From positions 2,232,001 through 2,296,000 of the forward strand of contig OY843749.1 of assembly GCA_963693025.1 (NCBI GenBank): DNA of 64,000 nucleotides, read 5' to 3'. The number at the start of each line of letters is the position of its first letter. The stretch's first letter is position 1. Positions 15,545 through 24,270 of the stretch are shown in pieces. The notes under the pieces were generated by a model. That model did not search any database. It saw only the letters and a program-made list of their open reading frames with translations, and was not told the DNA's origin. Made by a program: the position numbers and the translations under genes. Source of the DNA: JAHRAW01 sp963693025 (lineage in GTDB: Bacteria; Pseudomonadota; Gammaproteobacteria; Arenicellales; Poriferihabitantaceae).

Positions 15545-16042
15545 ATGACGATAACATACACAGACGCGGAGATAGGTGATTTGATAAAAGAGCGCAAAAT
15601 TTTGCCGGCAAACTGGCTAAATCGTTTGAAACCTCATCCCAAACGCGGCCATTCAGAGGGGCAGTTAGAATTGGAGGGTGATATGGGAAACGAGTTTTTC
15701 TTGATTACCCGACAGAGCCAGCAACGCCCTCACGATTTTTCTCTCATCCTGGCAGTCCGCGTTCCAAAATCAAATCAGTTCTTCCGGTTACGCCGTTATA
15801 ATGGTGAAAGCCATCATCACACCAACCGCATCGAAAAACAAACTTTCTATGGTTTTCACATCCACACTGCGACCGCACGCTACCAAGAACGGGGCGGAAA
15901 AGAAGATACTTATGCGGAAGAAACCGACCGTTACAGCGATTTCGATGGCGCGTTAAATTGCCTTATCCACGACACCAATCTCATCGTCCCACTTGAAGCG
16001 CAACGCGATATATTTGCACCGGGAGCAGACAATGTCCATTGA
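15545..16042 (+). CDS. Hypothetical protein (165 residues) paired with the DUF1828 gene
   Basis: ATG with AGGA ten bases upstream. The middle is beta-rich (GNEFFLITRQSQQRPHDFSL, ILAVRVP, FFRLRRYNGESHHHTNRIE) and contains a cluster of histidines and FHIHTATARY. I do not recognise a named domain with confidence. It overlaps the next gene by 11 bases, so the two are translated together. The composition is AT-rich like the rest of this segment. The coupled pair resembles two-gene defence or toxin-antitoxin modules in layout only. Confidence 0.65.
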   Translation: MTITYTDAEIGDLIKERKILPANWLNRLKPHPKRGHSEGQLELEGDMGNEFFLITRQSQQRPHDFSLILAVRVPKSNQFFRLRRYNGESHHHTNRIEKQTFYGFHIHTATARYQERGGKEDTYAEETDRYSDFDGALNCLIHDTNLIVPLEAQRDIFAPGADNVH

Positions 16043-16814
16043 GCAGATAGAAAAAGATTTTCACGAAAAGGTTTCGGCACAAGTTCGTCTGGAGACAGAG
16101 GGTAGGGGGCGTTACCGTGTACTAACACCCTTCCTGTTTGACGACGGCGACCACCTTGTGATTGTCCTCAAACAAGAAGGTTCTCGGTGGATATTGTCGG
16201 ATGAAGCACATACTTACATGCATCTCACCTATGATATCAAAGAAGAAGATTTGCATAAGGGGACACGACAAAAAATAATTTCTAACGCGTTGTCAAGTTT
16301 CGACGTTGACGACCGTGACGGTGAATTGATGATTAACGTGTCAGATGGGCGCTACGGCGATGCGTTGTATTCCTTTGTTCAAGCGATTCTCAAAATTTCA
16401 GATGTGTCATACCTGTCACGAGAGCAGGTCCGGTCTACTTTCATGGACGATTTTCGAACACTGATGGAAGAATCAGTGCCAGAAGAACGCATGAAATTTG
16501 GCTGGTTCGACCCACAGCATGACTCTAAGGGAATGTACACGGTGGACTGTCGAGTCAATGGTATGCCAAAGCCGATCTTTGTTCACGCTCTTGCCAACGA
16601 CGGCAAGACCCGTGATGCCACGATTGCACTTCTTCAATTCGAGAGGTGGGAAATTCCTTACCGTTCCCTGGCTATTTTTCAAGATCAGGAATCTATTAAC
16701 AGGAAAGTTCTCGCACGTTTCAGCAACGTGTGTGAAAATCAGTTTTCCAGCCTTCTGGCGAATCGGGACAGAATCACGCACTACCTGCAAGAAATCGTTT
16801 CGGCAAGCCGATGA
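16032..16814 (+). CDS. DUF1828/DUF1829 domain protein
   Basis: The 260-residue protein has an N-terminal block, TPFLFDDGDHLVIVLKQEG then SRWILSDEAHTYMHLTYD, that matches the DUF1828 family. A C-terminal half (about residues 120-255, with FVHALANDGKTRDATIALLQFE) fits DUF1829. These proteins occur in mobile and defence-linked regions; no activity is established that I know of. The ATG at 16032 lies inside the end of the upstream gene. An upstream extension in the same frame has no good start. Confidence 0.7.
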   Translation: MSIEQIEKDFHEKVSAQVRLETEGRGRYRVLTPFLFDDGDHLVIVLKQEGSRWILSDEAHTYMHLTYDIKEEDLHKGTRQKIISNALSSFDVDDRDGELMINVSDGRYGDALYSFVQAILKISDVSYLSREQVRSTFMDDFRTLMEESVPEERMKFGWFDPQHDSKGMYTVDCRVNGMPKPIFVHALANDGKTRDATIALLQFERWEIPYRSLAIFQDQESINRKVLARFSNVCENQFSSLLANRDRITHYLQEIVSASR

Positions 16815-16904
16815 TGTATATACAACAGATAAACTCACTACCAACGCATCAGCGCATTCGCCTACAAATTCTGAATTAGAAAATCGCATTGATAAAAATT
16901 ACAC

Positions 16905-17468
16905 ATGACAGATATTCTTAAATTAATGAATTCCCTTCTTGGACGGCTAGCATATCTACCGGTTTCCTTTTTGGTTTCTATCGCCATGGTTTTGGGGTTG
17001 ATTTTGTTTTCCAGCGCCGAAATAGCAAACACGCTTTCCGTGGATGAATTTAGGATGAAGTACAGAGCATACCTTGGCCCCGCATTTCTGGTCACTGTAT
17101 TTTTGTTATTCTCTCGGCTTTGTTCGATTGGCGCACGAAAATACAGAGGATGGCGCAACCTAAAAAGGACACAAAAACTCTTACACCAATTAACACCCGA
17201 AGAAAAAGGCTACCTAGTGCCGTATATTTTAGGTCAAACAAATACTATTCATGCAAGATTAGATGATGGAATTATAGGTGGGTTGTTAATGAAAAGAGTC
17301 GTTTTCAGGGTTGGCGATGTCGGTTATTTGAATGGCGAAAATCCATTTAACTTACAGCCATGGGCAAGAAACTATCTTGAACAAAATCCTCATTTACTTG
17401 ATGGTCACCAAGGCGAACTCACTCCCTTTCTGGAAGAAATAGAGAAAAACGCTTGGATGGCAAGATAA
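16905..17468 (+). CDS. SieB-like superinfection-exclusion membrane protein
   Basis: The 187-residue protein has two N-terminal membrane helices (about residues 15-35 and 52-70) separated by a short loop with SVDEFRMKYRAYLGPAFLV. A cytoplasmic domain follows, with KLLHQLTPEEKGYLVPYI and NLQPWARNYLEQNPHLL. This layout and these blocks match the SieB family of prophage proteins that block later steps of infection by other phages. The gene stands outside any visible prophage, inside restriction debris, so it is more likely a defence cargo gene. It is AT-rich relative to the chromosome. Confidence 0.75.
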   Translation: MTDILKLMNSLLGRLAYLPVSFLVSIAMVLGLILFSSAEIANTLSVDEFRMKYRAYLGPAFLVTVFLLFSRLCSIGARKYRGWRNLKRTQKLLHQLTPEEKGYLVPYILGQTNTIHARLDDGIIGGLLMKRVVFRVGDVGYLNGENPFNLQPWARNYLEQNPHLLDGHQGELTPFLEEIEKNAWMAR

Positions 17469-17821
17469 CCGGAACAGAAATCTTGAACACTCTAGAATCT
17501 CCTTTGGGGTGCGACAAAGATTTGCCCGATGACTGGAAATGGGAGCAGCTTGGAAGCGTTGCCCGCGTATTCTCCGGATCTTCTGCACCTCAAGGAAAAG
17601 ATTTCTTCTGCGAATCGGGAAAGCCGTTTGTACGCATAAGCGATTTAAGCAACTGCACTGCGACGGGAGTTATTGAAAAAATCCGCGAGCGCAACTACGA
17701 CCTGAAGGCGGTCAACCCCAACAGAAAATCCGAAATTGATACGCGCACGCCGGAAGAGTTGTTGGCAGTCATCGAAGCAAAAGGGCGCGAAATTACCGAG
17801 GCGTTGAAAGGGTTGGCGTGA
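17453..17821 (+). pseudogene. Chimeric remnant: HsdS N-terminal piece joined to HsdM C-terminal end
   Basis: The frame (TTG start, overlapping the SieB-like gene by 16 bases) begins with a type I specificity-subunit start, LPDDWKWEQLGSVARVFSG, GKPFVRISDLSN. Near residue 75 it passes directly into the C-terminal end of an EcoEI-type HsdM (RERNYDLKAVNPNRKSEID, TRTPEELLAVIEAKGREI). In intact loci these pieces come from two genes in the opposite order, so the sequence is a deletion or recombination joint. It is unlikely to be active as either subunit. Confidence 0.65.
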
Positions 17822-17841
17822 GTTTTTTTTCACATTCGACG

Positions 17842-19566
17842 TCAACGAAAAATCCTCGCCAGCCGGATGTCTTTGTAGTCGTATTGTTGGTTGAGCGCTC
17901 GGTGGATTGTGCTGAGTTTTAGGTTTCCTTGTCCGTCCAGGTCTTCGTCGGTGGCGGTGGTGTGGCATTGGGCGATGGCGGTGTGGATGGTGGTCAGGGT
18001 TTGGGGGTCGGGTTGGAAGCGTGAGATGTCCAGGTCGGGATAGTCTTTGTGCAATTTTTCCAGATGGGAAACAATCGTGCTTTCGGTTAGTTTTCTGTGC
18101 GCGGCGATTTCGGGCAGGGTGTTGCCGGCTTCGATGAGGGCTTTGGTTTGTCGGTAGGTGTCGGATTTTTCGGGGCTTGATTTTGGCGCGGCGGTCAGTT
18201 GTTTTTTGTTGCGTTTAATTTCGTCCGCGTTGGTTGTTCCGCCGCAGTTGATGATGTGCCGGTCGAACACCGCGTTCAAGTCGTGCTCGGAGAGGTGGGA
18301 AATAGCGTCTTGCGCTTGCGCCGATAGCGCTTGCAGTTGCCGGTCGAATTCAAGCACCAGTGAATCGACCTGCAATGCTTTTTGATTGCAACCCAACAGT
18401 TGCAATCCGTCCCAAGTTTTAACGCGACTTAGCGCGACATATCCCTGACCCGGCTCAAACGTCTTCGACAAATCCACCGCCACGCGGTCGAGTGTCATTC
18501 CTTGAGATTTGTGCACCGTAATCGCCCACGCCAACCGCAATGGCACCTGAATATAGGACGCCATAACCTCGCCCTGTTCGTTCAACACATTCCACTCCGC
18601 CGGATACGCCGTCACGCGCTCCCCGGCAAACGTTTCGACCACGGGCAAGTCCTTGTCGGAAAAGTCAACCACGCGCCCGAGCGTGCCGTTCATGTAGTTC
18701 TCTTCGGGGGCGTTTTTGACGAACATCACTTGCGCGTCTTTTTTCAAGTGCAGGCATTCGGGTGCCATGACGGTTTTTTTGAGCGCATCCACGGCGGCTT
18801 GAATGGCGCCCGCGGTGGACGCATCAAAGCGCTTCTCCTCACCGGGCAACCGCTTAAGTTTGCGCGCGTTGGCGGCGTCCACATCGACGTTATGCGTGTG
18901 CAGTTTCACCGTGCTTTCATCGCTCTCATCGCCACCGCGTTGCAAGTTTTTTGCGAGCATCGCGCGGCAGTCGGACGACACGTCGCCTGAGCGAATTTCA
19001 TTCAGCAACCGCAACAAGATGTCGTCGCCGTGGCGGTGCGATTCGCTCAGATAGCAGATTTCGAGGTTGGCGCGCTCCCATGCCGGCGCGGTAAATGCCA
19101 TCTTTTCGTGCGCGGGGACGGCTTCTCGAACGACCGGCGGGAGTTGAAAGAAGTCGCCGGAGAAAACCACTTGGATGCCGCCGAACGGCGACGGGTTGCG
19201 CTTGATATGGCGCAGTATTTCATCGACACAGGTCAGCGTTTTTGCCGAGAGCATGGAGACCTCATCGATGATCAACACGCGCGCTTTGGCGATGCGCGCG
19301 CGCACCGGTTTCTTTTTGGCGATGTTGTCGAGGTCGTTATCGTTCAGTTCATCGCGGATGCCCAGACCCGACCACGAATGAATCGTGCGCCCGCCGATAT
19401 GCGTGGCGGAGATTCCAGTGCTGGCGGTGACCGCCACCTTGGCGTCGCGCGCGCGCAAGTAGTCGATGTAGTGGTTGACCAAGTGCGTTTTTCCGGAGCC
19501 AGCCGAGCCGGTCAAAAAAACATTCTTGCCGGACTTAAGTATGTTCAGCGCGGATTGTTGTCGCAT
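17842..19566 (-). CDS. Pif1-type DNA helicase with C-terminal helix-turn-helix domain
   Basis: The 574-residue superfamily 1B helicase has Walker A (GSAGSGKT, near residue 20), Walker B (VLIIDEVSML, near 100), FSGDFFQLPPV, a motif with ITVHKSQGMTL and motif VI (GYVALSRVKTW). The last 120 residues are a separate domain (TYRQTKALIEAGNTLPEIAA, HRKLTESTIVSHLEKL) of the kind found at the end of RecQ and some Pif1 proteins, which probably helps DNA binding. Such helicases unwind forked DNA and G-quadruplexes. It faces the restriction remnants and stops 20 bases from them. Confidence 0.9.
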   Translation of the reverse strand: MRQQSALNILKSGKNVFLTGSAGSGKTHLVNHYIDYLRARDAKVAVTASTGISATHIGGRTIHSWSGLGIRDELNDNDLDNIAKKKPVRARIAKARVLIIDEVSMLSAKTLTCVDEILRHIKRNPSPFGGIQVVFSGDFFQLPPVVREAVPAHEKMAFTAPAWERANLEICYLSESHRHGDDILLRLLNEIRSGDVSSDCRAMLAKNLQRGGDESDESTVKLHTHNVDVDAANARKLKRLPGEEKRFDASTAGAIQAAVDALKKTVMAPECLHLKKDAQVMFVKNAPEENYMNGTLGRVVDFSDKDLPVVETFAGERVTAYPAEWNVLNEQGEVMASYIQVPLRLAWAITVHKSQGMTLDRVAVDLSKTFEPGQGYVALSRVKTWDGLQLLGCNQKALQVDSLVLEFDRQLQALSAQAQDAISHLSEHDLNAVFDRHIINCGGTTNADEIKRNKKQLTAAPKSSPEKSDTYRQTKALIEAGNTLPEIAAHRKLTESTIVSHLEKLHKDYPDLDISRFQPDPQTLTTIHTAIAQCHTTATDEDLDGQGNLKLSTIHRALNQQYDYKDIRLARIFR

Positions 19567-19751
19567 TATGTGACTCCATGATGGTGGTCTTCAAGCGGTG
19601 GACGGGGCGCGACATCAAGCCGCCGAAGAAGCCGCCGAAGCGCGAAAGAATGAAAGCGATTTTAACTAAAATTCAGCGCCCGGATGCGCCCGTCGCGCGC
19701 TGCCGGGCGGTATAATGCCCGCTCACCTTTTCATTCGCACACCCTGTCACG

Positions 19752-20981
19752 ATGAGCAAGCCCAACCCAACCGCGCCGCCGGAATCCTACCGCTCGGGAC
19801 CCGACGAGCACGGGCACTTCGGCATTTTTGGCGGGCGCTATGTCGCCGAAACCCTGATGCCGCTGGTGCTGGATGTGGAGCGCGCCTATCGGCAATACCG
19901 CGACGACCCCGAGTTCAAGCGCGAGTTTGATTACTACGCGCGCGACTACATTGGCAGGCCAAGCCCGTTGTATTTTGCCGAGCGCTTGAGCCGCGAGTTG
20001 GGCGGCGCCAAGATTTATTTCAAGCGCGATGAACTCAACCACACCGGCGCGCATAAAATCAACAACACCCTCGGGCAAATTCTGTTGGCGAAACGCATGC
20101 GCAAGACGCGCATCATCGCCGAGACCGGCGCCGGGCAACACGGCGTCGCCACCGCAACAGCGTGCGCGTTGTTCAACCTGCCGTGCGTCGTGTATATGGG
20201 CGAGACCGACATTGAGCGCCAGGCGCCCAACGTGTTTCGCATGAAGTTGCTGGGCGCCGAAGTCGTGCCGGTCACCAGCGGCACCGGCACGCTCAAGGAC
20301 GCGATGAACGAAGCGTTGCGCGACTGGGTGGCGAACGTGGACGACACTTTTTACATCATCGGCACCGTGGCGGGTCCGCATCCGTATCCGCAGATGGTGC
20401 GCGATTTCCAAACCATCATCGGCATCGAAGCGCGCCGCCAACTGCTGGAGCGCGAGAGCGCCCTGCCGGACATGCTGGTCGCCTGCATCGGCGGCGGCTC
20501 CAATGCCATCGGCTTGTTCCACCCTTTTTTGGATGACGAGTCGGTCAAGTTAGTCGGCGTCGAAGCAGCCGGGCGCGGGCTTGAAAGCGGCGAACACGCG
20601 GCTTCGCTTTCCGGCGGCAAGCCCGGCGTGCTGCACGGCAACCGCACCTATCTGCTGCAGGATGACGATGGCCAAATCCAACACGCGCACTCCATCTCCG
20701 CGGGCTTGGACTACCCCGGCATCGGACCCGAACATTCGTGGTTGCACGAAAGCGGACGGGTGGAATACGTGGCGGTGACCGACGACGAAGCGCTCGCCGC
20801 ATTCCAGTTGTGCTGCCGCACCGAAGGCATCATCCCGGCGCTCGAGCCTTCGCATGCGTTGGCGCATGTGGCAAAAGTCGCGCCGCAAATGGACGCCGGT
20901 GAAATCATCCTGATGAACCTGTGCGGGCGCGGCGACAAGGATGTATTCACCGTGGCCGACGCGCTCGGAATTAAACTATGA
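19752..20981 (+). CDS. trpB: Tryptophan synthase beta chain
   Basis: The 409-residue PLP enzyme joins indole and serine to make tryptophan, in complex with TrpA. The PLP lysine is in LNHTGAHKINN, the phosphate-binding loop is GGGSNAIG, and PSHALAH is the usual late motif. Start chosen as ATG at 19752. A TATAAT hexamer at 19711-19716, 30 bases before the gene, may be the -10 of the trpBA promoter, although the -35 is weak. trpA overlaps its end by four bases. Confidence 0.97.
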   Translation: MSKPNPTAPPESYRSGPDEHGHFGIFGGRYVAETLMPLVLDVERAYRQYRDDPEFKREFDYYARDYIGRPSPLYFAERLSRELGGAKIYFKRDELNHTGAHKINNTLGQILLAKRMRKTRIIAETGAGQHGVATATACALFNLPCVVYMGETDIERQAPNVFRMKLLGAEVVPVTSGTGTLKDAMNEALRDWVANVDDTFYIIGTVAGPHPYPQMVRDFQTIIGIEARRQLLERESALPDMLVACIGGGSNAIGLFHPFLDDESVKLVGVEAAGRGLESGEHAASLSGGKPGVLHGNRTYLLQDDDGQIQHAHSISAGLDYPGIGPEHSWLHESGRVEYVAVTDDEALAAFQLCCRTEGIIPALEPSHALAHVAKVAPQMDAGEIILMNLCGRGDKDVFTVADALGIKL

Positions 20982-21832
20982 ACGCCGGCAATGCCAATGC
21001 CAATGCGAACGCTCGCTTGGAGCGCCGCTTTGAAAAACTAAAAAAAGAAAAGCGTGCGGGCTTGGTCACCTTCATCACCGCCGGCGACCCGGACATCGAG
21101 ACCGCCGCCGACATACTCCGCGGCTTGCCCGCCGCCGGCGCCGACATCATCGAACTGGGCATGCCCTTTTCCGACCCAATGGCGGACGGTCCCGCCATCC
21201 AACTGGCGAGCATGCGCGCGCTCAAAGCCGGCATCACCTTGCAAAAAACACTCGACATGGTGCGCGACTTCCGCGCCCAAGACGCGCACACGCCGCTCAT
21301 CCTGATGGGTTATTACAACCCGATTTACCGCTACGGCAACCAACGTTTCATCGATGCGGCAATCGCCGCCGGCGCCGACGGCCTAATCATCGTCGACCTG
21401 CCGCCGGAAGAAGACGACGAACTCTGCCACCCCTGCCTGACCGCCGGCCTGCACTGGATCCGCCTAACCACCCCCACCACCGACACCACCCGCCTCGCGC
21501 GCGTGCTGGAAAACAGCTCCGGCTTCGTCTACCACGTCTCCATCACCGGCATAACCGGCACCCGCTCAGCCGCCCACCCGGACATAGCAACCGCCATCAC
21601 CCAAATCCGCCAACAAACCGATTTGCCCGTAGCAGTCGGCTTCGGCGTCAAGACCGCCGAACAAGTGGCGCAAATCGCTGAGTTCGCAGACGCGGCGGTG
21701 GTGGGGTCGGCGGTGATTGACCGGATTGCTGATGGGGTTGCGAATAAAAGTAGTCGGCGTGAGATTGTTAGTGAGGTGCATGGGTTTGTGGGGGAGTTGG
21801 CGAATGGTTTAGGACGCGGAACAGGGGGATGA
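20978..21832 (+). CDS. trpA: Tryptophan synthase alpha chain
   Basis: This 284-residue TIM barrel cleaves indole-glycerol phosphate to indole, which is channelled to TrpB. The catalytic Glu lies in DIIELGMPFSDPMADGP and the catalytic Asp in GLIIVDLPPEE. SITGITGTRSA and AVGFGVKTAEQ form the phosphate site. ATGA overlap with trpB shows coupling. An N-terminal NANANAN-type repeat (MNAGNANANANARLERRF) is extra. Codons switch sharply from C-ending to G/T-ending for the last 140 bases. Confidence 0.97.
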   Translation: MNAGNANANANARLERRFEKLKKEKRAGLVTFITAGDPDIETAADILRGLPAAGADIIELGMPFSDPMADGPAIQLASMRALKAGITLQKTLDMVRDFRAQDAHTPLILMGYYNPIYRYGNQRFIDAAIAAGADGLIIVDLPPEEDDELCHPCLTAGLHWIRLTTPTTDTTRLARVLENSSGFVYHVSITGITGTRSAAHPDIATAITQIRQQTDLPVAVGFGVKTAEQVAQIAEFADAAVVGSAVIDRIADGVANKSSRREIVSEVHGFVGELANGLGRGTGG

Positions 21833-21885
21833 CAGCAATGGTTGTTGAATGCGATGTTGGCTTGGTTGCGAAGTTTGTTCCACTA

Positions 21886-21913
21886 TTGACACCACCCCGT
21901 CGTCCCCTATAAT
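21886..21913 (+). promoter_or_regulatory. Consensus sigma-70 promoter of metZ
   Basis: TTGACA and TATAAT are perfect hexamers separated by 16 bases. Transcription would start at about 21920, exactly at the first base of the SAM-II aptamer. Confidence 0.88.
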
Positions 21914-21920
21914 ACCCACC

Positions 21921-21975
21921 AGCGCCGATTTGATTTTCAGCTTGCGGGCGCTTTATAAATACGGCTAAAGAGAGG
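21921..21975 (+). ncRNA. SAM-II riboswitch aptamer
   Basis: The sequence follows the SAM-II pattern in order: P1 5' strand GCGCC (21922-21926), loop start GATTTGA, TTGC, P1 3' strand GGCGC (21947-21951), the A-rich linker TATAAAT, then GGCTAAAGAGAGG. This parallels the known marine metagenome SAM-II RNA (GCGCU, GAUUU, UUGC, AGCGC, AUAAAU, GCUAAA). It lies between a consensus promoter and metZ, a gene class commonly controlled by this riboswitch. I matched it by eye, not with a covariance model. Confidence 0.82.
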
Positions 21976-21983
21976 CTTGCACG

Positions 21984-22026
21984 CCCGCTGTTTAGCCCAT
22001 CGTTTCAATGGCTGAAGGCGGGTTTT
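21984..22026 (+). terminator. Candidate riboswitch-controlled terminator
   Basis: CCCGC and TTTAGCC pair with GGCTGAA and GCGGG around a 12-base loop, followed by TTTTGTTG. The 5' strand CGCCCGC (21982-21988) is exactly complementary to GCGGGCG at 21944-21950, which contains the aptamer P1 3' strand, so P1 and terminator formation would be linked. Confidence 0.65.
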
Positions 22027-22080
22027 GTTGCGCTTGCAGGTGGCGCGCCCGCGTTTAACTCGACTGCGGGGGCGCGAGCC

Positions 22081-23268
22081 ATGCATGAACTTTCCGACCG
22101 TTATCATCCGCAAACCGCGGCGATTCGTTGCGGGCATCGCCGTAGCGCCGAGCGCGAGCATAACGAGCCGATCTTCACCACTTCCAGTTTTGTTTTTGAC
22201 GATGCGGCGCAGGCGGCGGCGTTGTTTTCCGGCGACCGGCGGGGCAATGTCTATTCGCGTTTCACCAACCCCACCGTGCGCGGATTTGAGAACCGGTTGG
22301 CGGCGATGGAAGGCGGGCGTTTTGGGCTGGCGACCGCTTCCGGCATGGCGGCGGTTTGCGGGTTGTTGCTGGGCTTGCTCAAAGCCGGCGATCACGTGGT
22401 TGCATCGGCGGAACTCTTCGGCTCGACCGTGTCGGTGTTCACCAAAGTGTTCAAGCGCTTCGGCGTTGACACGACCTTTGTCAAAATCTCCGACTTGGCG
22501 CAGTGGCGGGCGGCGCTCAGAACAAACACCCGGTTGTTGTTCCTCGAATCCCCGTCAAACCCGTTGTGCGAAATCGCCGATGTCGAAGCCATCGCCGCCA
22601 TCGCCAAAAGCGCGCAGGCGCCGCTGGCGGTGGACAATGCGTTTTGCACGCCGGTTCTGCAGCAACCGCTGGCGCTCGGCGCCGATATCGTCGTGCATAC
22701 CGCCACCAAATACCTCGACGGCCAGGGGCGCTGCGTCGGCGGTGCGTTGGTGACCGACGACGAGAAAATTTACGATGACCTCTTCGCGATGCTGCGCACC
22801 ACGGGACCTTGCATGAGCCCGTTTAACGCGTGGGTTTTCAGCAAAGGATTGGAGACGCTGGCGCTCAGGATGAAACAACATTGCGATAACGCGCTTCAAC
22901 TGGCGGCTTGGTTGGAGCAGCATCCGGCGGTGGAAAAAGTCTATTACCCCGGACTTGAATCGCATCCGCAACACGATCTCGCCAAACGCCTGTTCGAAGA
23001 CTTCGGCGGCGTGGTTGCCTTCGAAGTCGGCGGCGGACGGGAGCAAGCTTGGCGGGTCATCGATTCCACGCGCCTGCTGTCGGTCACCGCCAACCTCGGC
23101 GACGCCAAAACAACCATCACGCACCCCGCCACCACCACCCACGCCCGCATCACCCCCAAAGAACGCACCCGCGCCGGCATCCACGACAACCTCATCCGCG
23201 TCGCCGCCGGCTTGGAACACATCGACGACATCATCGCCGACCTGAAAATCGGATTGGACGCGGTTTGA
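22081..23268 (+). CDS. metZ: O-succinylhomoserine sulfhydrylase
   Basis: The 395-residue PLP enzyme of the Cys/Met metabolism family makes homocysteine from O-succinylhomoserine and sulfide, bypassing cystathionine. The start HPQTAAIRCGHRRSAEREHNEP and EPIFTTSSFVFDDAAQAA, plus VYSRFTNPTV, are typical of MetZ. The PLP lysine is in HTATKYLDGQGR. Synthesis should fall when S-adenosylmethionine is high, given the riboswitch in its leader. A GC-rich hairpin at about 22041-22078 lies just before the start and no clear ribosome-binding site is visible. Related enzymes (cystathionine synthases) are less likely because of the MetZ-specific N terminus. Confidence 0.9.
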   Translation: MHELSDRYHPQTAAIRCGHRRSAEREHNEPIFTTSSFVFDDAAQAAALFSGDRRGNVYSRFTNPTVRGFENRLAAMEGGRFGLATASGMAAVCGLLLGLLKAGDHVVASAELFGSTVSVFTKVFKRFGVDTTFVKISDLAQWRAALRTNTRLLFLESPSNPLCEIADVEAIAAIAKSAQAPLAVDNAFCTPVLQQPLALGADIVVHTATKYLDGQGRCVGGALVTDDEKIYDDLFAMLRTTGPCMSPFNAWVFSKGLETLALRMKQHCDNALQLAAWLEQHPAVEKVYYPGLESHPQHDLAKRLFEDFGGVVAFEVGGGREQAWRVIDSTRLLSVTANLGDAKTTITHPATTTHARITPKERTRAGIHDNLIRVAAGLEHIDDIIADLKIGLDAV

Positions 23269-23399
23269 TAGGCGCGGATTGAAGCGCTTCGCTTGATGTA
23301 ATCACGACGCTATGGAAAGCCACCGGCACACGCTTATCGGGGAAAGAGCGCCGCCCGCGAAAACCGATATAATGCCCGCTCGCAATCACGGGCAAAAAA

Positions 23400-24233
23400 A
23401 TGGCTGACCACGCCGCGGACATCAAGTCGATGAAACTATACTCGCACATCGAGCGCGTGTATAACGAGTTGGCGGAACTCGGCAAGACCGGTGAGTCGCC
23501 GCTGAGCGTGACGGAGTTGAGCGCGTTCGATCAACTGCATTACCACGGCACCGACGCGGTTGACACGGCGGTCGAAATGATTGGCATCGACAACGCCACC
23601 CGCGTATTGGAAATCGGCTCCGGCTTCGGCGGTCCCGCCCGGCACATCGCGCACAACACCCAAGCCCGCGTCACCGCGCTCGAATTGCAGCCCGATCAAA
23701 ACCGCTTGGCGGCGGCGCTTACCGAGCGCTGCAACTTGTCCGCCAACCTGACCCACCTGTGCGGCGACTTTCTATCCCACGACTGGCGCGGCTGCCAGTT
23801 CGACGCCATCGTCAGTTGGCTCGCGCTCTACCACATCCCCGACCGCCCCCGCCTGCTACAAATCTCCGGCGACTTACTCGCCTCCGGCGGCGCCTTCTAC
23901 ACCGAAGACCTGTTCAGCCGGCAACCCTTCGACCCGCAAGAATGGGCGCAGTTAGCCAGCGGGTTATACGCCAGCCACTTGCCCGACCTCGCCACCTATC
24001 GCTCCGAGTGCGAACAAGCCGGCTTCACGCTGTTACAAGTGGACGACATGTCGGACGACTGGACGGCATTCACCGGCGAGCGCTTGAGCGCCTACCAAGC
24101 CGCCCGCGAACGCCACATCCGCGTCCACGGCGCGCCGACCTACCACGCGATGGAAGAGTTTTACCAACTGATAAACCACCACTTCCGCTCCGGCAAACTC
24201 GGCGGACTCCGACTGCTGGCGCGCAAGGCGTAG
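23400..24233 (+). CDS. Class I SAM-dependent methyltransferase
   Basis: The 277-residue protein has a Rossmann methyltransferase fold: motif I is VLEIGSGFGGPARHIA, followed by ALELQPDQN and FDAIVSWLALYHIPDR. The layout resembles UbiE/phosphoethanolamine-type small-molecule N-methyltransferases, with a late tyrosine-rich segment (YHAMEEFYQLINHHFRSGKL) that may cap the acceptor. The acceptor is not identifiable. A TATAAT hexamer lies at 23368-23373, followed by the same GCCCGCTC as after the trpB -10. It follows metZ by 130 bases, so a link to SAM metabolism is possible but not shown. Confidence 0.8.
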   Translation: MADHAADIKSMKLYSHIERVYNELAELGKTGESPLSVTELSAFDQLHYHGTDAVDTAVEMIGIDNATRVLEIGSGFGGPARHIAHNTQARVTALELQPDQNRLAAALTERCNLSANLTHLCGDFLSHDWRGCQFDAIVSWLALYHIPDRPRLLQISGDLLASGGAFYTEDLFSRQPFDPQEWAQLASGLYASHLPDLATYRSECEQAGFTLLQVDDMSDDWTAFTGERLSAYQAARERHIRVHGAPTYHAMEEFYQLINHHFRSGKLGGLRLLARKA

Positions 24234-24270
24234 TTGCATGGCGGCGGAATAATTTCAGAATTAGACTGCG

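Noticed and set aside
19571..19680. Short basic frame upstream of trpB rich in KPPKKPPK-like codons.
   Set aside because: Overlaps a likely promoter region, has no ribosome-binding site and is probably chance in GC-rich DNA.
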